A stretch of 64,000 bases of DNA from Roseimicrobium gellanilyticum (GCF_003315205.1 NZ_QNRR01000006.1:310001-374000), one strand, 5' to 3'. Counted from the stretch's first letter, positions 18,489 to 28,576 are shown. Translations and numbers: made by a program. Notes: generated by a model not told the origin, from the letters alone.

Positions 18489-21254
18489 ATGTTGATCCGT
18501 CTGACAGCGCTTGCCTGTGTCATTCCCGCCTGCGGCATGCTTGCCGCGCCCTCCGCGGAGGAGGTGGATTTCTTTGAGAAACGCATCCGCCCCGTGCTCG
18601 TGGAGCAATGCTACGAATGCCACAGCGCAGGGAAGAAGGTGAAGGGCGGCCTCATCATGGACTCGCTGGAGGCCATGCTCATTGGCGGTGATTCGGGCCC
18701 CTCCCTCGTGCCTGGCGATCCGGACAAGAGCAAGATCATCGAGGCCATCCGGTACAAGAATCGCGACCTGCAGATGCCGCCGAAGAATCAGCTCACCGCC
18801 GAGCAGATTCGTGATTTGGAGAAATGGGTGTCCATGGGTGCACCGGATCCGCGTGGAGCCAAAAGCGCTGCAGCCCCGGCGAAGCAGGGCATCAACTTTG
18901 ATGAAGGTCGCAAATTCTGGTCCTTCGCTCCAGTAAGCAATCCTGCACTTCCCACCGTGAAGAACACCGCGTGGGTGCAGACCCCGGTGGATGCGTTCAT
19001 CCTGGATTCACTGGAAAAGTCAGGTCTGAGCCCTGCGCCTCCCGCGGACAAGCGCACCTTGATCCGCCGCGCCACGTTTGATCTCACCGGTCTACCGCCC
19101 ACACCGAAGGAGGTCACAGACTTCCTCGCGGACAACTCACCCGAAGCCTTCAACCGCGTCATCGACCGCCTTCTTGCTTCACCGCAGTATGGCGAACGCT
19201 GGGGCCGCCATTGGTTGGACGTTGCGCGCTATGCCGACTCCAATGGTCTCGACGAGAACGTGACTCTGGGCCATGCGTGGCGGTATCGCGACTACGTGGT
19301 GCGCGCCTTCAACGAAGACAAGCCATACGATCAGTTCCTCATCGAGCAGCTCGCCGGCGACCTTCTTCCCACACAAGATACCACCGCACGGCTGGATGCA
19401 CTCACGGCCACCGCGTTCCTTTCCCTCGGAGCCAAGGTATTGGCGGAACCCGATGTGCGGAAGCTGGAGATGGACATCATCGACGACCAGCTCGACACGC
19501 TGGGCAAGGCCTTCATGGGCATGACCATCGGCTGCGCGCGGTGCCACGACCACAAGTTCGACCCCTTCTCGCAGGAAGACTACTATGCGATGGCCGCCAT
19601 CTTCCGCAGCACGAAGAGCCTGGCGGACGAACGCACCGGCGCGATCAAGTACTGGTACGAACACAACCTCGCCACACCGGCCGACTTCGAAGCCAAGAAG
19701 AAGTACGAGGCGGATGTCAAAGCTCAGCGTGCAAAGATCACCAAGTACAACACCGACACTCGCGCTTCATTGAAGGCGGATCTGCAACGCAACGCTGCCA
19801 ACTACCTCGCAGCCTCGGTGGAATTGCCCGATGACCCTGACTTCAAAGAAGTGGAAGCCATCGCTGCCAAGCATGGCTTGCGCGCGCGCTATCTCCTTAC
19901 CTGCCGCCAGTTCCTCGCCCGCGCGACCGAGAAGGAATTCTTCGACAAGTGGCATACGCTTGCGAAGTCGGGTGATGTCGCGGGAGTGAGAAACCACTAC
20001 GCCAGGCTTTTCGGTGATGCCGCAGAAGGTCTCGTAGCCGCCAAGAAAAAGGACCCGAAAGCCACCAGGCCCGTCGAACCAGAACTCGCTACCGCGCATG
20101 ATGCGCTCAATGACGCCGGTGGATTCCTCGTGATGCCCGACAAGGACGCGGATGCCTTCGACCAGACCATGCTGGCCGAAGTCGAGCAGATGCAGGCTGC
20201 GCTCATGGAAATGGAGGACAAGACACCGGATCCGCCCGCACTCATGGGCGTGGCGGACGGCACCATCAGCCGCACCCTACCCGTGCATATTCGCGGCAGC
20301 TACCTCACCCTCGGCAAGGAAATCGAGCGCGGGTTTCCCACCGTGATGCGCGTCTCCTTCACCAAGCCGGTGTTTCCCGTGAAACAGAGCGGCCGCCTGG
20401 AACTGGCCCGGTGGATGGCGAGCACGGAGCATCCCCTCACTGCACGCGTGATGGCGAACCGCATCTGGCGCTGGCACTTCGGACGCGGCATCGTGGGCAC
20501 CACGGACAACTTTGGGATCCTGGGAGACAAACCCTCCCACCCTGCGCTGCTCGACTGGCTCGCGCGCAACTTCATGGAGAACGGCTGGAGTGTGAAGGAC
20601 ATGCACCGCCTGCTGATGAAGTCGAGTGTGTACCAGATGGCCTCACTGCATCCTTCCGCGGGACAGCCTTCCTCATCACCAGATCCCGCGCTGGCGGATC
20701 CCGAGAACAAACTCCTGTGGCGTGCGAATCTTCAGCGCCTCGAAGCGGAGGAAATCCGTGATGCCCTGCTGGCTGCAAGCGGTTCACTCGAACTGAAAGT
20801 CGGAGGCAAGACGGTACCCCTGCGCAATCGCGAGTTTGTTTTCAACCACACCTCCAAGGACGCGACCACGTACGAGTCGCCGCGACGAGCGCTCTATCTG
20901 CCCATCATCCGGAACAACCTTTATGATTTGCTGGAGCAGTTCGACTTCCCGGATCCCACCATGCCCACCGGCAGCCGTAACTCCACCGTGGTCGCGCCTC
21001 AGGCGCTCATCATGTTGAATTCGCCACTAGCCACCACCTCCGCTGAGAAGCTGGCGGCCAAGTTGCTGGGCCAGGAATCGGCAGACCCTGCACGCGTGCA
21101 GCGCGCTTATGAGATCCTGTACGCACGCGCAGCCACACCACCTGAAGAACAACGCGCGCTCGCCTTCGTGAAGAGCAAGTCTGGAGAACGCGACGCCTGG
21201 ACGCTGCTCTGCCACACGCTGATGGCCGCGAATGAATTCATGTACCTGCGATAA
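18489..21254 (+). CDS. Planctomycete-type cytochrome c protein with DUF1549 and DUF1553
   Basis: A 921-residue exported protein. A signal peptide (1-20) is followed by a PSCyt1 cytochrome c domain with Cys41-xx-Cys44-His45 and a probable Met ligand in [13 protein letters not shown]1549 follows (about 160-370; [37 protein letters not shown]), with a second CxxCH at Cys349-Cys352-His353. DUF1553 forms the C-terminal third ([34 protein letters not shown]). The biochemical role is not established; PVC genomes pair these proteins with DUF1501 partners, as here, and haem-linked oxidation of a glycan has been proposed. The DUF1501 gene begins 2 bp after its stop. Confidence 0.93.
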   Translation: MLIRLTALACVIPACGMLAAPSAEEVDFFEKRIRPVLVEQCYECHSAGKKVKGGLIMDSLEAMLIGGDSGPSLVPGDPDKSKIIEAIRYKNRDLQMPPKNQLTAEQIRDLEKWVSMGAPDPRGAKSAAAPAKQGINFDEGRKFWSFAPVSNPALPTVKNTAWVQTPVDAFILDSLEKSGLSPAPPADKRTLIRRATFDLTGLPPTPKEVTDFLADNSPEAFNRVIDRLLASPQYGERWGRHWLDVARYADSNGLDENVTLGHAWRYRDYVVRAFNEDKPYDQFLIEQLAGDLLPTQDTTARLDALTATAFLSLGAKVLAEPDVRKLEMDIIDDQLDTLGKAFMGMTIGCARCHDHKFDPFSQEDYYAMAAIFRSTKSLADERTGAIKYWYEHNLATPADFEAKKKYEADVKAQRAKITKYNTDTRASLKADLQRNAANYLAASVELPDDPDFKEVEAIAAKHGLRARYLLTCRQFLARATEKEFFDKWHTLAKSGDVAGVRNHYARLFGDAAEGLVAAKKKDPKATRPVEPELATAHDALNDAGGFLVMPDKDADAFDQTMLAEVEQMQAALMEMEDKTPDPPALMGVADGTISRTLPVHIRGSYLTLGKEIERGFPTVMRVSFTKPVFPVKQSGRLELARWMASTEHPLTARVMANRIWRWHFGRGIVGTTDNFGILGDKPSHPALLDWLARNFMENGWSVKDMHRLLMKSSVYQMASLHPSAGQPSSSPDPALADPENKLLWRANLQRLEAEEIRDALLAASGSLELKVGGKTVPLRNREFVFNHTSKDATTYESPRRALYLPIIRNNLYDLLEQFDFPDPTMPTGSRNSTVVAPQALIMLNSPLATTSAEKLAAKLLGQESADPARVQRAYEILYARAATPPEEQRALAFVKSKSGERDAWTLLCHTLMAANEFMYLR

Positions 21255-21256
21255 CG

Positions 21257-22681
21257 ATGACGACGAACACCACACCCCAGATGTTTTCCCGTCGTGCCAT
21301 GCTGCAGCGCAGCGCGGCAGGCTTCGGCCACCTCGCGCTCGCAGGCATGCTGGCACAGCAGGCCAATGCTGCGCCTTCAGCAACAAGTGCGCTCGCCGCC
21401 AAGGATCCTCACTTCACGCCGCGCGCACGCCGCGTGATCTTCCTGTTCATGAAGGGTGGACCTTCGCATGTGGACACCTTCGATCCCAAGCCACTACTGC
21501 AGCGCGATGACGGGCTGAAGTACCCCTATGAGGAGCCACGCATCAAATTCGCCGAGACCGGCAAACTGCTGAAGTCACCGTGGAAGTTCAAGCAGTATGG
21601 CCAGAGTGGCCTGCCTGTCAGCGAGCTCTTCCCCAACGTCGCACAATGTGTGGATGAATTGTGCATCATCCGCTCCATGCATGGCACCAATCCCGCGCAT
21701 GGCGGCGCCTTGCTGAAGCTGCACACGGGCAGCGATGTGCAGGTGCGTCCCAGCATGGGTTCCTGGGTCATCTATGGACTGGGCACGGAGAATCAGAATC
21801 TACCGGGCTTCATCACCATCTGCCCCACACTTGCCCATGGTGGCGTGAACAACTGGGGTGCTGCGTTTCTTCCCGCGTACTGTCAGGGCACTCCGATTGG
21901 CAATGCCGCCGTGCCTTCCAGCCAGGCAATGGTGAAGCACATTCGCAACACGCACCTCACCACCGCCGTGCAACGCGAGCAGCTTGATCTGCTGGCGCAG
22001 ATGAATCGCGAGCACTTGCAGATGTCCGGGCCTGATCTCGCGCTGGAGGGCCGCATCAATTCCTTCGAGCTTGCCTTCCGCATGCAGATGGCCATGCCCG
22101 AGGCGCAGGATGTTTCCAGCGAGAGCGAAGCGACGAAGAAGCTCTATGGCATGGACAATCCGGTAACGGCGAACTTCGGCCGTCAGTGTCTCATGGCGCG
22201 GCGATTCGCGGAACGTGGAGTGCGCTTCATCCAGGTGACACACAGTGACAGCGAGGTGCAGTGGGACCAACACGGCAGCCTCTACAAGGGCCATACCAAA
22301 AATGCGGCCGAGGTGGACAAGCCCATCGCTGGCCTGCTCAAGGATCTGAAGTCACGCGGCCTGCTGGAGGACACGCTCGTCTTGTGGGGCGGTGAATTCG
22401 GGCGCACTCCGACCGCGCAGGGAAAAGACGGACGCGATCACAATCCCCACGGCTTCACCATGTGGATGGCCGGTGGCGGCGTGAAGCGCGGCCTGGCCTA
22501 CGGCAGCACCGACGACTACGGCTACTACGCCCAGGAGAACAAGGTGCACATCCACGATCTGCACGCCACGATTCTCGCGCTGCTCGGCATGAATCACGAG
22601 AAGCTCACGCATCGCTACGCCGGCCGCGACTTCCGCCTCACGGATGTCCACGGCCACGTGGTGAAGGAGATCTTCGCCTAG
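21257..22681 (+). CDS. DUF1501 protein, Tat-exported (sulfatase-like fold)
   Basis: A 474-residue partner of the DUF1549/1553 protein. The N-terminus has a twin-arginine signal (Arg12-Arg13 in [10 protein letters not shown]) with a hydrophobic stretch ending at QQANA. DUF1501 motifs are clear: [54 protein letters not shown] and [16 protein letters not shown]. The family has an alkaline-phosphatase/sulfatase-like fold but its reaction is unknown. Export through Tat suggests it folds, perhaps with a metal, before leaving the cytoplasm. It ends the ECF-FecR-cytochrome-DUF1501 unit, and its stop overlaps the convergent phosphatase stop. Confidence 0.92.
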   Translation: MTTNTTPQMFSRRAMLQRSAAGFGHLALAGMLAQQANAAPSATSALAAKDPHFTPRARRVIFLFMKGGPSHVDTFDPKPLLQRDDGLKYPYEEPRIKFAETGKLLKSPWKFKQYGQSGLPVSELFPNVAQCVDELCIIRSMHGTNPAHGGALLKLHTGSDVQVRPSMGSWVIYGLGTENQNLPGFITICPTLAHGGVNNWGAAFLPAYCQGTPIGNAAVPSSQAMVKHIRNTHLTTAVQREQLDLLAQMNREHLQMSGPDLALEGRINSFELAFRMQMAMPEAQDVSSESEATKKLYGMDNPVTANFGRQCLMARRFAERGVRFIQVTHSDSEVQWDQHGSLYKGHTKNAAEVDKPIAGLLKDLKSRGLLEDTLVLWGGEFGRTPTAQGKDGRDHNPHGFTMWMAGGGVKRGLAYGSTDDYGYYAQENKVHIHDLHATILALLGMNHEKLTHRYAGRDFRLTDVHGHVVKEIFA

Positions 22682-23199
22682 CGCGGACCAAACAAGCGTG
22701 TCGCCACCGCCGCCTGCTCGGGCGTTTCGGGTCCACTGCCAGCCGCACGCACTACGCGGGTGGCATCCTTGATGGGCACACCCATGGCGGCCAGCACGCA
22801 GACCGCTGCCATGCCGGTTCGTCCAATGCCCGCGCCGCAGTGAATCACCACGTTGGCGCCACTGCCCAGTGCCGTGGCCACATCGACGATGAGCTCACGA
22901 AATGCCTTTTCATTCTCCGGTGTGCCAAAGTCCGGAATGGGGCAGGAGATACGCTCCCCCTCCCAGAGGCCGGCATGAATGGATTTGGCGTACTCCGGGG
23001 ACTTGTGACGGATTTCGGCTTCATCCACGAGGCTCAACAAGAGCATGCGTTCCTTGCCCACTTCCGCCTTCAGTTCGTTCCAGGCTTCCAGAGCCTCCTG
23101 GATGTCATGGTACCTCCCGGGCATGCCAGTCAGAAACAGGCGACCCTTGCAGGTCGGCGGAAGCTGTACCTGACGGAAGATGGCGTTGTAGGGATCCAT
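22678..23199 (-). CDS. Cys-based dual-specificity/tyrosine-type phosphatase
   Basis: A 173-residue cytosolic phosphatase. The P-loop is [11 protein letters not shown], with His120, nucleophile Cys121 and Arg127, fitting HCxxGxxRT exactly. The likely general acid is Asp90 in [11 protein letters not shown]. Length suits a minimal dual-specificity or PTP-like enzyme; phosphoprotein, phosphoinositide or nucleotide-type substrates are all possible. The ATG at 23199 ([13 protein letters not shown]) is chosen because the upstream extension is Cys/Arg-rich and does not look like the fold. Its last codon overlaps the stop of the convergent DUF1501 gene by 3-4 bp. Confidence 0.85.
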   Translation of the reverse strand: MDPYNAIFRQVQLPPTCKGRLFLTGMPGRYHDIQEALEAWNELKAEVGKERMLLLSLVDEAEIRHKSPEYAKSIHAGLWEGERISCPIPDFGTPENEKAFRELIVDVATALGSGANVVIHCGAGIGRTGMAAVCVLAAMGVPIKDATRVVRAAGSGPETPEQAAVATRLFGPR

Positions 23200-23372
23200 G
23201 GGAAGAATTGCGGGCTCACTGGGATACGGCTGCCCGTTCCCCGCACCTCGACGATCCCGCAGCCTCACGCAAGCCATGATGCATTTGCACCGTGAGCAAA
23301 ATATCACTTCCGGCACCTTTCCGTAGATGCTGCCCGCTTGCAGAAAAGGGCGCATTCCTTTTTGCTCAATGC

Positions 23373-24275
23373 ATGTTCGATCTTCAGGTCAATGGCTACG
23401 CTGGCACGGACTTCAACCGCGAGGGACTCACCGCGGAATCCCTCCACCATGCCTGTGTGTGTTTGAAAGAGGACGGTGTGCAGGCCATCCTCGCCACGTT
23501 CATCACCGATGATCTGGACAAGATGTCCCGTCGCATGCGGACGCTTGCCGAATTGAGGGAGAAGGATCCTCTCGCCCAGGAAATGATCGCCGGCATCCAT
23601 ATCGAGGGACCGTTCATCAACAGCGAGAAAGGTTATGTGGGCGCGCACCCCCCTCACGCCGTGAAGCCCGGAACCGTGGAGCATGCGAAGCAACTCGTGG
23701 ATGCAGCAGGTGGTCTGGCGAAGCTGGTCACGCTTGCGCCTGAATGTGATGCCGGATACGCCACCACGAAATGGTTGAGTGAACAAGGCATCTGCGTCTC
23801 CGCTGGACACTGCAATCCGTCCCGCGACGTCCTTGCGGCCGCCTGCGATCATGGCCTGCGCATGTTCACCCATGTGGGCAATGGCTGCCCCATGCTCATG
23901 CATCGCCATGACAACATCGTCCAGCGAGCCCTCTCGCTGAAGGATCGCCTCTGGCTCTGTTTTATTCCCGATGGAGTGCACATCGAATTCTTCGCGCTGC
24001 AGAACTACCTGCGCAGTGCGGGGGTGGAGCACAGCATTTTCGTGACGGATGCCATCAGCGCCTCGCGCCTGGGGCCGGGCAAGTTCAGTCTCGCGGGATG
24101 GGACATCGTGATTGGTGAAGACCTGGTCGCGCGCTCACCGGATGGCTCACACTTCGTGGGCTCCACCGTCACGTGGCCGCGCATTCAGGAGAACAACGAG
24201 AAGCACATCGGGCTCACGCAGGAAGAATTGAACAAGGTCTCGATTTCAAACCCCCGGAAGGCTCTGGGAATGTAG
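23373..24275 (+). CDS. nagA: N-acetylglucosamine-6-phosphate deacetylase-like amidohydrolase, short form
   Basis: NagA removes the acetyl group from GlcNAc-6-phosphate. This copy has 300 residues, against about 380 in E. coli, because it begins straight at FDLQVNGYAG and lacks the N-terminal part of the small beta-sandwich domain. Metal and substrate residues are present: GIHIEGPFIN (Glu), KGYVGAHPP, VSAGHCNPS (His), THVGNGCPMLMHR (His and Arg) and VTDAISAS (catalytic Asp). A GTG at 23292 would add 27 residues that do not resemble the family, so the ATG at 23373 is used. Its stop codon lies inside the palindrome at 24272-24299. Confidence 0.82.
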   Translation: MFDLQVNGYAGTDFNREGLTAESLHHACVCLKEDGVQAILATFITDDLDKMSRRMRTLAELREKDPLAQEMIAGIHIEGPFINSEKGYVGAHPPHAVKPGTVEHAKQLVDAAGGLAKLVTLAPECDAGYATTKWLSEQGICVSAGHCNPSRDVLAAACDHGLRMFTHVGNGCPMLMHRHDNIVQRALSLKDRLWLCFIPDGVHIEFFALQNYLRSAGVEHSIFVTDAISASRLGPGKFSLAGWDIVIGEDLVARSPDGSHFVGSTVTWPRIQENNEKHIGLTQEELNKVSISNPRKALGM

Positions 24276-24299
24276 AAGGCTTCTGGAGAAGCCTTCTAC
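24272..24299. terminator. Symmetrical bidirectional terminator containing both stop codons (copy 3)
   Basis: A perfect 13-bp stem (24272-24284 with 24287-24299) has a GG centre. The plus-strand nagA stop TAG is at 24273-24275 in the left arm, and the stop TAG of the convergent lipoprotein gene lies at 24298-24296 in the right arm. Its core AGAAGGCTTCT is the same as in the elements at 1575 and 1695. Confidence 0.8.
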
Positions 24300-25624
24300 C
24301 TTGAAGCAGCAACCTCCTTCTCGCACTCCTCCATCCATGGCCGGATCTTTTCTGCCAATCTCGCGGTGCCTTTGCGGTTGAGGTGATCCACATCGTAGAA
24401 CTCATCCGGTGGGAAGTCATGCACCCCATCCTTGTGGAAATCCTGGAACCACAGCCCGGGTGTCTCCGCATCGAGCTTCTGCATGTGCTGCACCACTTCA
24501 CGAAAGCCCTCGTGCGTGGTGCCATCCGGATCGCTGGCTGCCGCGTCCTTGGTGTAGGGATGCAGAGGCGTGGTGAAGAGCAGCACCTTCACCCCCTTCT
24601 TGGCGAGCTGTTGCGCGGTTGCCTTGAACTCGGCAAAGATATCCTCGCTCCATGCAAAACGTTCACTGTCGCAAAGCTGCAGGATCTGCTTGCGCTGCTC
24701 TTCCAGACTCTTGGGGAGGTTGGTCTGCTTGCGCCCCTCCCAGCCCCACTCGTCACAACCCGTGATGTTCAGTGCTTCCAGTTCGGTGGCCGACACGACT
24801 TTGTCCGACGCAGGCACCGGCCAGAGGGTCGCCTTGTGCTTTTGATCATACTGCCATCCAGGACTCGCAGTGAATTCCTCGTACTTGCGCTCATCCGTGC
24901 GTTCCTTGTTGAAGGTGCGCGCGCTCACCACCCACATGACCCACTTCAGTTTCGGCAGTGGCTCCACGTATTCGCGAATCATCAGGCACTGCAGCTTGTT
25001 GTTCCCACCGGCGGGCGCCAGGTTCAGCATCACGGGTGTGCTCCAGTTCTCCTGGCCGAAGAATTCGCGGGGACACACGCCTTTGGTGGCATGGGAGTTG
25101 CCCATCACCACCGCCTGGAGTTGCCCCCGCACTTTCCAGTAGATCTGCATCTGGTCAGAGACATTCCCCCGGTAGTCCAGACGCACCACACTGGGCGTGC
25201 TTTGCTGGGCGAGAGATTGGGAGAGGTCGAGAAACCGCGGCGGTTCCTCCGCAGTGATTTCCAGATCATCACTGGCGGCAATGTCTTTGATGTCCTCCAC
25301 GGAGTCGAAAGGCACCACCTGGAGCGTGACCTCTTCCCCTTGCTTGTCACTCACTGGCACAGACTTGGCGGCGATCACACTCCAGTGCGCCACACGGATG
25401 ACGGGGGCCTCCAGCTTACCGGAGAGCACTCGCTTCACCTTGTACTCATGCCAGGTCAGTGCCTCGTCGTAGGGTCTGACATCTTCGGGAGTCTTCGCCT
25501 TGGAAGCAGCCACACGCTCCACCTCCACCCGAATCTCGGGCTTTTGCGCCTGCTGCCGCTCATTGCAGGAGGGGATCAGCAGAAGGACAAGGGAGCAGAA
25601 AAGCAGTGATGCAGAAAGACGCAT
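24296..25624 (-). CDS. SGNH/AlgX-like hydrolase lipoprotein
   Basis: A 442-residue exported protein. The N-terminus MRLSASLLFCSLVLLLIPSC has a lipobox (IPSC), so it should be a lipoprotein. In the middle, VVMGNSHATKG resembles the GDSH block of AlgX/AlgJ-type SGNH acetyltransferases, and near the C-terminus FYDVDHLNRKGTARLAEKI supplies the DxxH motif. YVEPLPKLKWVMWVVSART and VKVLLFTTPLHPYTKDA fit the same fold. It may add or remove acetyl groups on an envelope glycan. A long upstream extension of the frame overlaps folA on the other strand and is not used. Confidence 0.75.
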   Translation of the reverse strand: MRLSASLLFCSLVLLLIPSCNERQQAQKPEIRVEVERVAASKAKTPEDVRPYDEALTWHEYKVKRVLSGKLEAPVIRVAHWSVIAAKSVPVSDKQGEEVTLQVVPFDSVEDIKDIAASDDLEITAEEPPRFLDLSQSLAQQSTPSVVRLDYRGNVSDQMQIYWKVRGQLQAVVMGNSHATKGVCPREFFGQENWSTPVMLNLAPAGGNNKLQCLMIREYVEPLPKLKWVMWVVSARTFNKERTDERKYEEFTASPGWQYDQKHKATLWPVPASDKVVSATELEALNITGCDEWGWEGRKQTNLPKSLEEQRKQILQLCDSERFAWSEDIFAEFKATAQQLAKKGVKVLLFTTPLHPYTKDAAASDPDGTTHEGFREVVQHMQKLDAETPGLWFQDFHKDGVHDFPPDEFYDVDHLNRKGTARLAEKIRPWMEECEKEVAASR

Positions 25625-25777
25625 TCGGTGAGGTGAGGGTGCCGGAGCAGGCGCGGCCATGGAACCATGGTTGGCCCGGTTCGCCACAAAAACCGTACGG
25701 CTCTGGGGTACGTCCGGATTTTTCAGACATATCGGCTTTCTCATTTCCGTCCCGCCCATCCCGCCTAACGTGCATGG

Positions 25778-26278
25778 ATGCCTCCCTCCCCCCCGCTGCC
25801 CGAACTCATCGCCGTCGTGGCCATGGCCTCCAACCGGGTCATCGGCAGGGATGGGAAGCTGCCCTGGCACCTGCCGGAGGATCTGAAGTTCTTCAAACGC
25901 ACCACCTTGGGCCACCCCGTGCTGATGGGGCGCAGGACTTTCGAATCCATCCTGACGGCTCTGGGAAAGCCCCTGCCAGGCCGGCTGAATCTGGTGCTCA
26001 GCCATACCATGGAGCCGCGTGAAGATGTTACCGTCATTCGTGATGTGGCGGACATTGCCAGCATGCCGGGGGTGAAATCACCCGTTTACCTCATCGGTGG
26101 GGCGCAGCTCTACGGCTCCCTTCTCCCGCAGTGCAGCGAGCTCATTCTCACCTACATCGAGCAGCCCTACGAAGGCGATGCCTACTTCCCCGACTTCGAG
26201 CACCTGTTCAAGCTGAAGGAAGTGCTGGGCCAGGGCGAGGGATTTGAATTTCGACGATACGTGAGGAAGGCGGGATAG
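25778..26278 (+). CDS. folA: Dihydrofolate reductase
   Basis: Reduces dihydrofolate to tetrahydrofolate with NADPH. The 166 residues contain the standard motifs: ELIAVVAMASNRVIGRDGKL, PWHLPEDLKFFKRTTLG with the active-site acid in PED, VLMGRRTFESI, and VYLIGGAQLYGSLLP. The ATG at 25778 is used; another ATG lies 4 bp upstream out of frame. No thymidylate synthase is adjacent, so it stands alone between the SGNH lipoprotein (divergent) and a DUF1080 gene. Confidence 0.95.
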   Translation: MPPSPPLPELIAVVAMASNRVIGRDGKLPWHLPEDLKFFKRTTLGHPVLMGRRTFESILTALGKPLPGRLNLVLSHTMEPREDVTVIRDVADIASMPGVKSPVYLIGGAQLYGSLLPQCSELILTYIEQPYEGDAYFPDFEHLFKLKEVLGQGEGFEFRRYVRKAG

Positions 26279-26330
26279 GTCGCGGGGGCTGGATGCGTTG
26301 CTATCGGCTCACACGCCACCCACCTCATCC

Positions 26331-27062
26331 ATGAAGCTCGTCGTCCTGCTATGTACCGCCCTGTTCATCACCTCAGTCTCCGCCGCTGAACCGGGAGATG
26401 GATTTGTTTCGCTCTTCAATGGAAAAGATCTCACCGGCTGGGTAGCTCCTGAGGGGGACAATGGTCACTGGAAGGCACTCGATGGCGTGCTGGACTATGA
26501 CGCCCTGAGTGAGGCGGCTGGCAAGGACAAGAACCTCTGGACTGCGAAGGAATACAAGGACTTCACCCTCCGCCTCGACTGGCGGCTGAAGCAGACCACC
26601 GGCCTGTATCCCATGCCCGTGGTACTGCCGGATGGCACTCACAAGCTGGATGCGAATGGCAAGGAGATCCTCAATCCCACGCCCAATGCAGATTCCGGCA
26701 TCTACCTTCGCGGTGTGGGCAAGGCCCAGGTGAATATCTGGTGCTGGCCCATCGGCTCCGGGGAGGTCTATGGCTATCGCATGGACAAGTCGATGCCATC
26801 GGAAGTGCGGGCGGGCGTCACTCCAAAAATGAATGCCGACAAGCCTGTAGGCGAATGGAACACCTTTGAAATCACCATGAAGGGCGATCGCCTGACGGTG
26901 GTGCTCAATGGCAAGAAGGTCATCGACAATGCCCAGCTCCCCGGTATTCCCGCCTCAGGGAAGATTGCCCTCCAGCATCATGGCGGCCGTGGCAAGGATG
27001 GCCAGATGAGCGCGGCATCCAGCCTCATTCAGTTCCGCAACATCTCAATCAAGGAGCTCTAA
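26331..27062 (+). CDS. Secreted DUF1080 (3-keto-disaccharide hydrolase-type) protein
   Basis: A 243-residue exported protein with signal peptide MKLVVLLCTALFITSVSAAE. The DUF1080 signature is clear: FVSLFNGKDLTGWVAPEGD, WTAKEYKDFTLRLDWRLK, DSGIYLRGVGKAQVNIWCWP, GEWNTFEITMKGDRLTVVLN and GKIALQHHGG. Relatives act on 3-keto-glycosides, and DUF1080 is greatly expanded in Verrucomicrobia and Planctomycetes. The ATG at 26331 places the signal peptide first. It is followed after 4 bp by the first TPR gene, so the DUF1080 and TPR genes may be co-transcribed. Confidence 0.9.
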   Translation: MKLVVLLCTALFITSVSAAEPGDGFVSLFNGKDLTGWVAPEGDNGHWKALDGVLDYDALSEAAGKDKNLWTAKEYKDFTLRLDWRLKQTTGLYPMPVVLPDGTHKLDANGKEILNPTPNADSGIYLRGVGKAQVNIWCWPIGSGEVYGYRMDKSMPSEVRAGVTPKMNADKPVGEWNTFEITMKGDRLTVVLNGKKVIDNAQLPGIPASGKIALQHHGGRGKDGQMSAASSLIQFRNISIKEL

Positions 27063-27066
27063 TCCC

Positions 27067-27699
27067 ATGACTCATCTCTCCCGTCTGCACCGCGTGCTCA
27101 TGATTGCCCTGCTCAGTGCCGGGCATGCCGCCATGATGCCGGCCCAGGATGTCAAGGCAGCGCTGACGGCCCAAACTGCCGAGGCCGACACGCTGCTGCA
27201 GCAAAGGAAGTTTGCCGAGGCGGAGAAAGCCTACCGCGTCCTGCTGCCACAGGCGCAGAAGGATCTGCCTCCCGAGAGTCCGCTCAACATGCGCATCCGC
27301 AACAACCTGGCTGTGGCTCTCTCATCTCAGGGAAAGATCTCAGAGGCAGAGGCCGCTCATCGCGCAACCTTGGTCCTGCTGGAGAAGGCGGCAAAGCCGG
27401 ACAAGACCGCGATCCAGGTTTGCAAAAACAACCTGGGTGAGTGCCTCTTTGCCCAGCGCAAATATGCGGAGGCGGAGAAGGTGCATCGCGAGGTCTACGT
27501 GGATCGGCAGACCACCCTCGGAAAGGAGAATCGCGAGACGCTGGTGTCTGGATACAACCTGGCCAACTGCCTGTATCAACTGCGCCGCCGGGATGATGCC
27601 CGCGCGATTACCCGGGTCATCACGCCCATCGCAAAGCGAACCTTGGGACCGACGCACAACTACACTGTCCTCTTTGAGAAACTCGACGCCAAGCTCTAG
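27067..27699 (+). CDS. Secreted TPR protein, tandem copy 1
   Basis: A 210-residue protein with a signal peptide (MTHLSRLHRVLMIALLSAGH, cleavage near MPAQD). About four tetratricopeptide units follow: LLQQRKFAEAEKAYRVLLPQ, MRIRNNLAVALSSQGKISEA, CKNNLGECLFAQRKYAEAEK and GYNLANCLYQLRRRDDARA. They resemble the kinesin-light-chain-like TPR_12 type, a protein-protein scaffold. It has the same layout as the next two genes but is the shortest. Confidence 0.8.
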   Translation: MTHLSRLHRVLMIALLSAGHAAMMPAQDVKAALTAQTAEADTLLQQRKFAEAEKAYRVLLPQAQKDLPPESPLNMRIRNNLAVALSSQGKISEAEAAHRATLVLLEKAAKPDKTAIQVCKNNLGECLFAQRKYAEAEKVHREVYVDRQTTLGKENRETLVSGYNLANCLYQLRRRDDARAITRVITPIAKRTLGPTHNYTVLFEKLDAKL

Positions 27700-27781
27700 C
27701 TTTAGCCCCAGCTTCAGTCGTTCAGGCCATGCGCAACAGGACTGGCGCGGGCGACGTCACGTGCTACAGAATGGGCTCCCC

Positions 27782-28576
27782 ATGGCCCGGCGTACGCATC
27801 CGCACTTGAACCTGCTCAGCAGCATCCTGCTGCTGCTGTCCATGGTGGGTCCGCTTTCCGCACAGCAAGCCAAACCAGGGGCTGAAAAGAAACCGGATGA
27901 GGCTCTGCTTCAGCGTCGCGAGCAGGCGGTGGCTCTGGCACAGTCGGGCAAGCTGAAAGAAGCCGAGCAGGAGTTCTGCGCTATCATTCTCGACTCGGAG
28001 AAGACCTTGGGTGCGGAGCACAGCTTCACACTGAGGAATTGGACCGGCGTGGCCAATGTGCTGAGCATGACCGGCCGGCCCAAGGAAGCAGAAGAGGTGC
28101 TGCGCACCGTGCTGAAGGTGCAGACCAAGAACCTCCCCGCGGAGCACGAGGACATCCTCCGCACACGCCACAACATTGCCAACACGCTGATGGCCCTCGG
28201 TCGCACGACGGAGGCTGAACAGGAACTGCGTCTGGTGTTGCGCATTCGCGAGAAAAATCTGGGTGCGGCCAATCCAGACACCCTGGGCACCCGCAGCAAC
28301 CTCGCCACTTGTCTCTTCCGCCAAGAGCGTTTCGAAGACGCCGAGAAAGAACTGCGCGCCGCCCTCGCCGAGTCCGATCGCTCTCTCGGCAGCGATCATC
28401 CCCAGACCCTGGATATCTGCTACAACCTCGCCCTCTGCCTGCAGAGCAGCAAAAAATACTCTGACGCCCGGATCTATGCCCGACGTGCGGCAGAATCCGC
28501 AGAAGCCGGACTCGGACCACAGCACCCACTCACCCAGCGGTACAACTCCCTGTGGAAGGAGCTGCAGGGTATCTAG
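27782..28576 (+). CDS. Secreted TPR protein, tandem copy 2
   Basis: A 264-residue exported protein (signal MARRTHPHLNLLSSILLLLS, mature end near SAQQ). TPR units recur every 42 residues, for example QAVALAQSGKLKEAEQEF, AEEVLRTVLKVQTKNLPAEH, NTLMALGRTTEAEQELRLVL and NLATCLFRQERFEDAEKEL, each with a conserved LG.EHP.TL.-type linker (LGAANPDTLGTRS, LGSDHPQTLDICY). The frame is open far upstream, but that part overlaps the previous gene out of frame. ATG 27782 is chosen; an in-frame GTG 21 bp upstream is possible. Confidence 0.8.
   Translation: MARRTHPHLNLLSSILLLLSMVGPLSAQQAKPGAEKKPDEALLQRREQAVALAQSGKLKEAEQEFCAIILDSEKTLGAEHSFTLRNWTGVANVLSMTGRPKEAEEVLRTVLKVQTKNLPAEHEDILRTRHNIANTLMALGRTTEAEQELRLVLRIREKNLGAANPDTLGTRSNLATCLFRQERFEDAEKELRAALAESDRSLGSDHPQTLDICYNLALCLQSSKKYSDARIYARRAAESAEAGLGPQHPLTQRYNSLWKELQGI

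Noticed and set aside
24296-26005. 569-residue version of the SGNH lipoprotein
   Set aside because: The extra N-terminus overlaps folA on the other strand and would place the lipoprotein signal in the middle of the chain.
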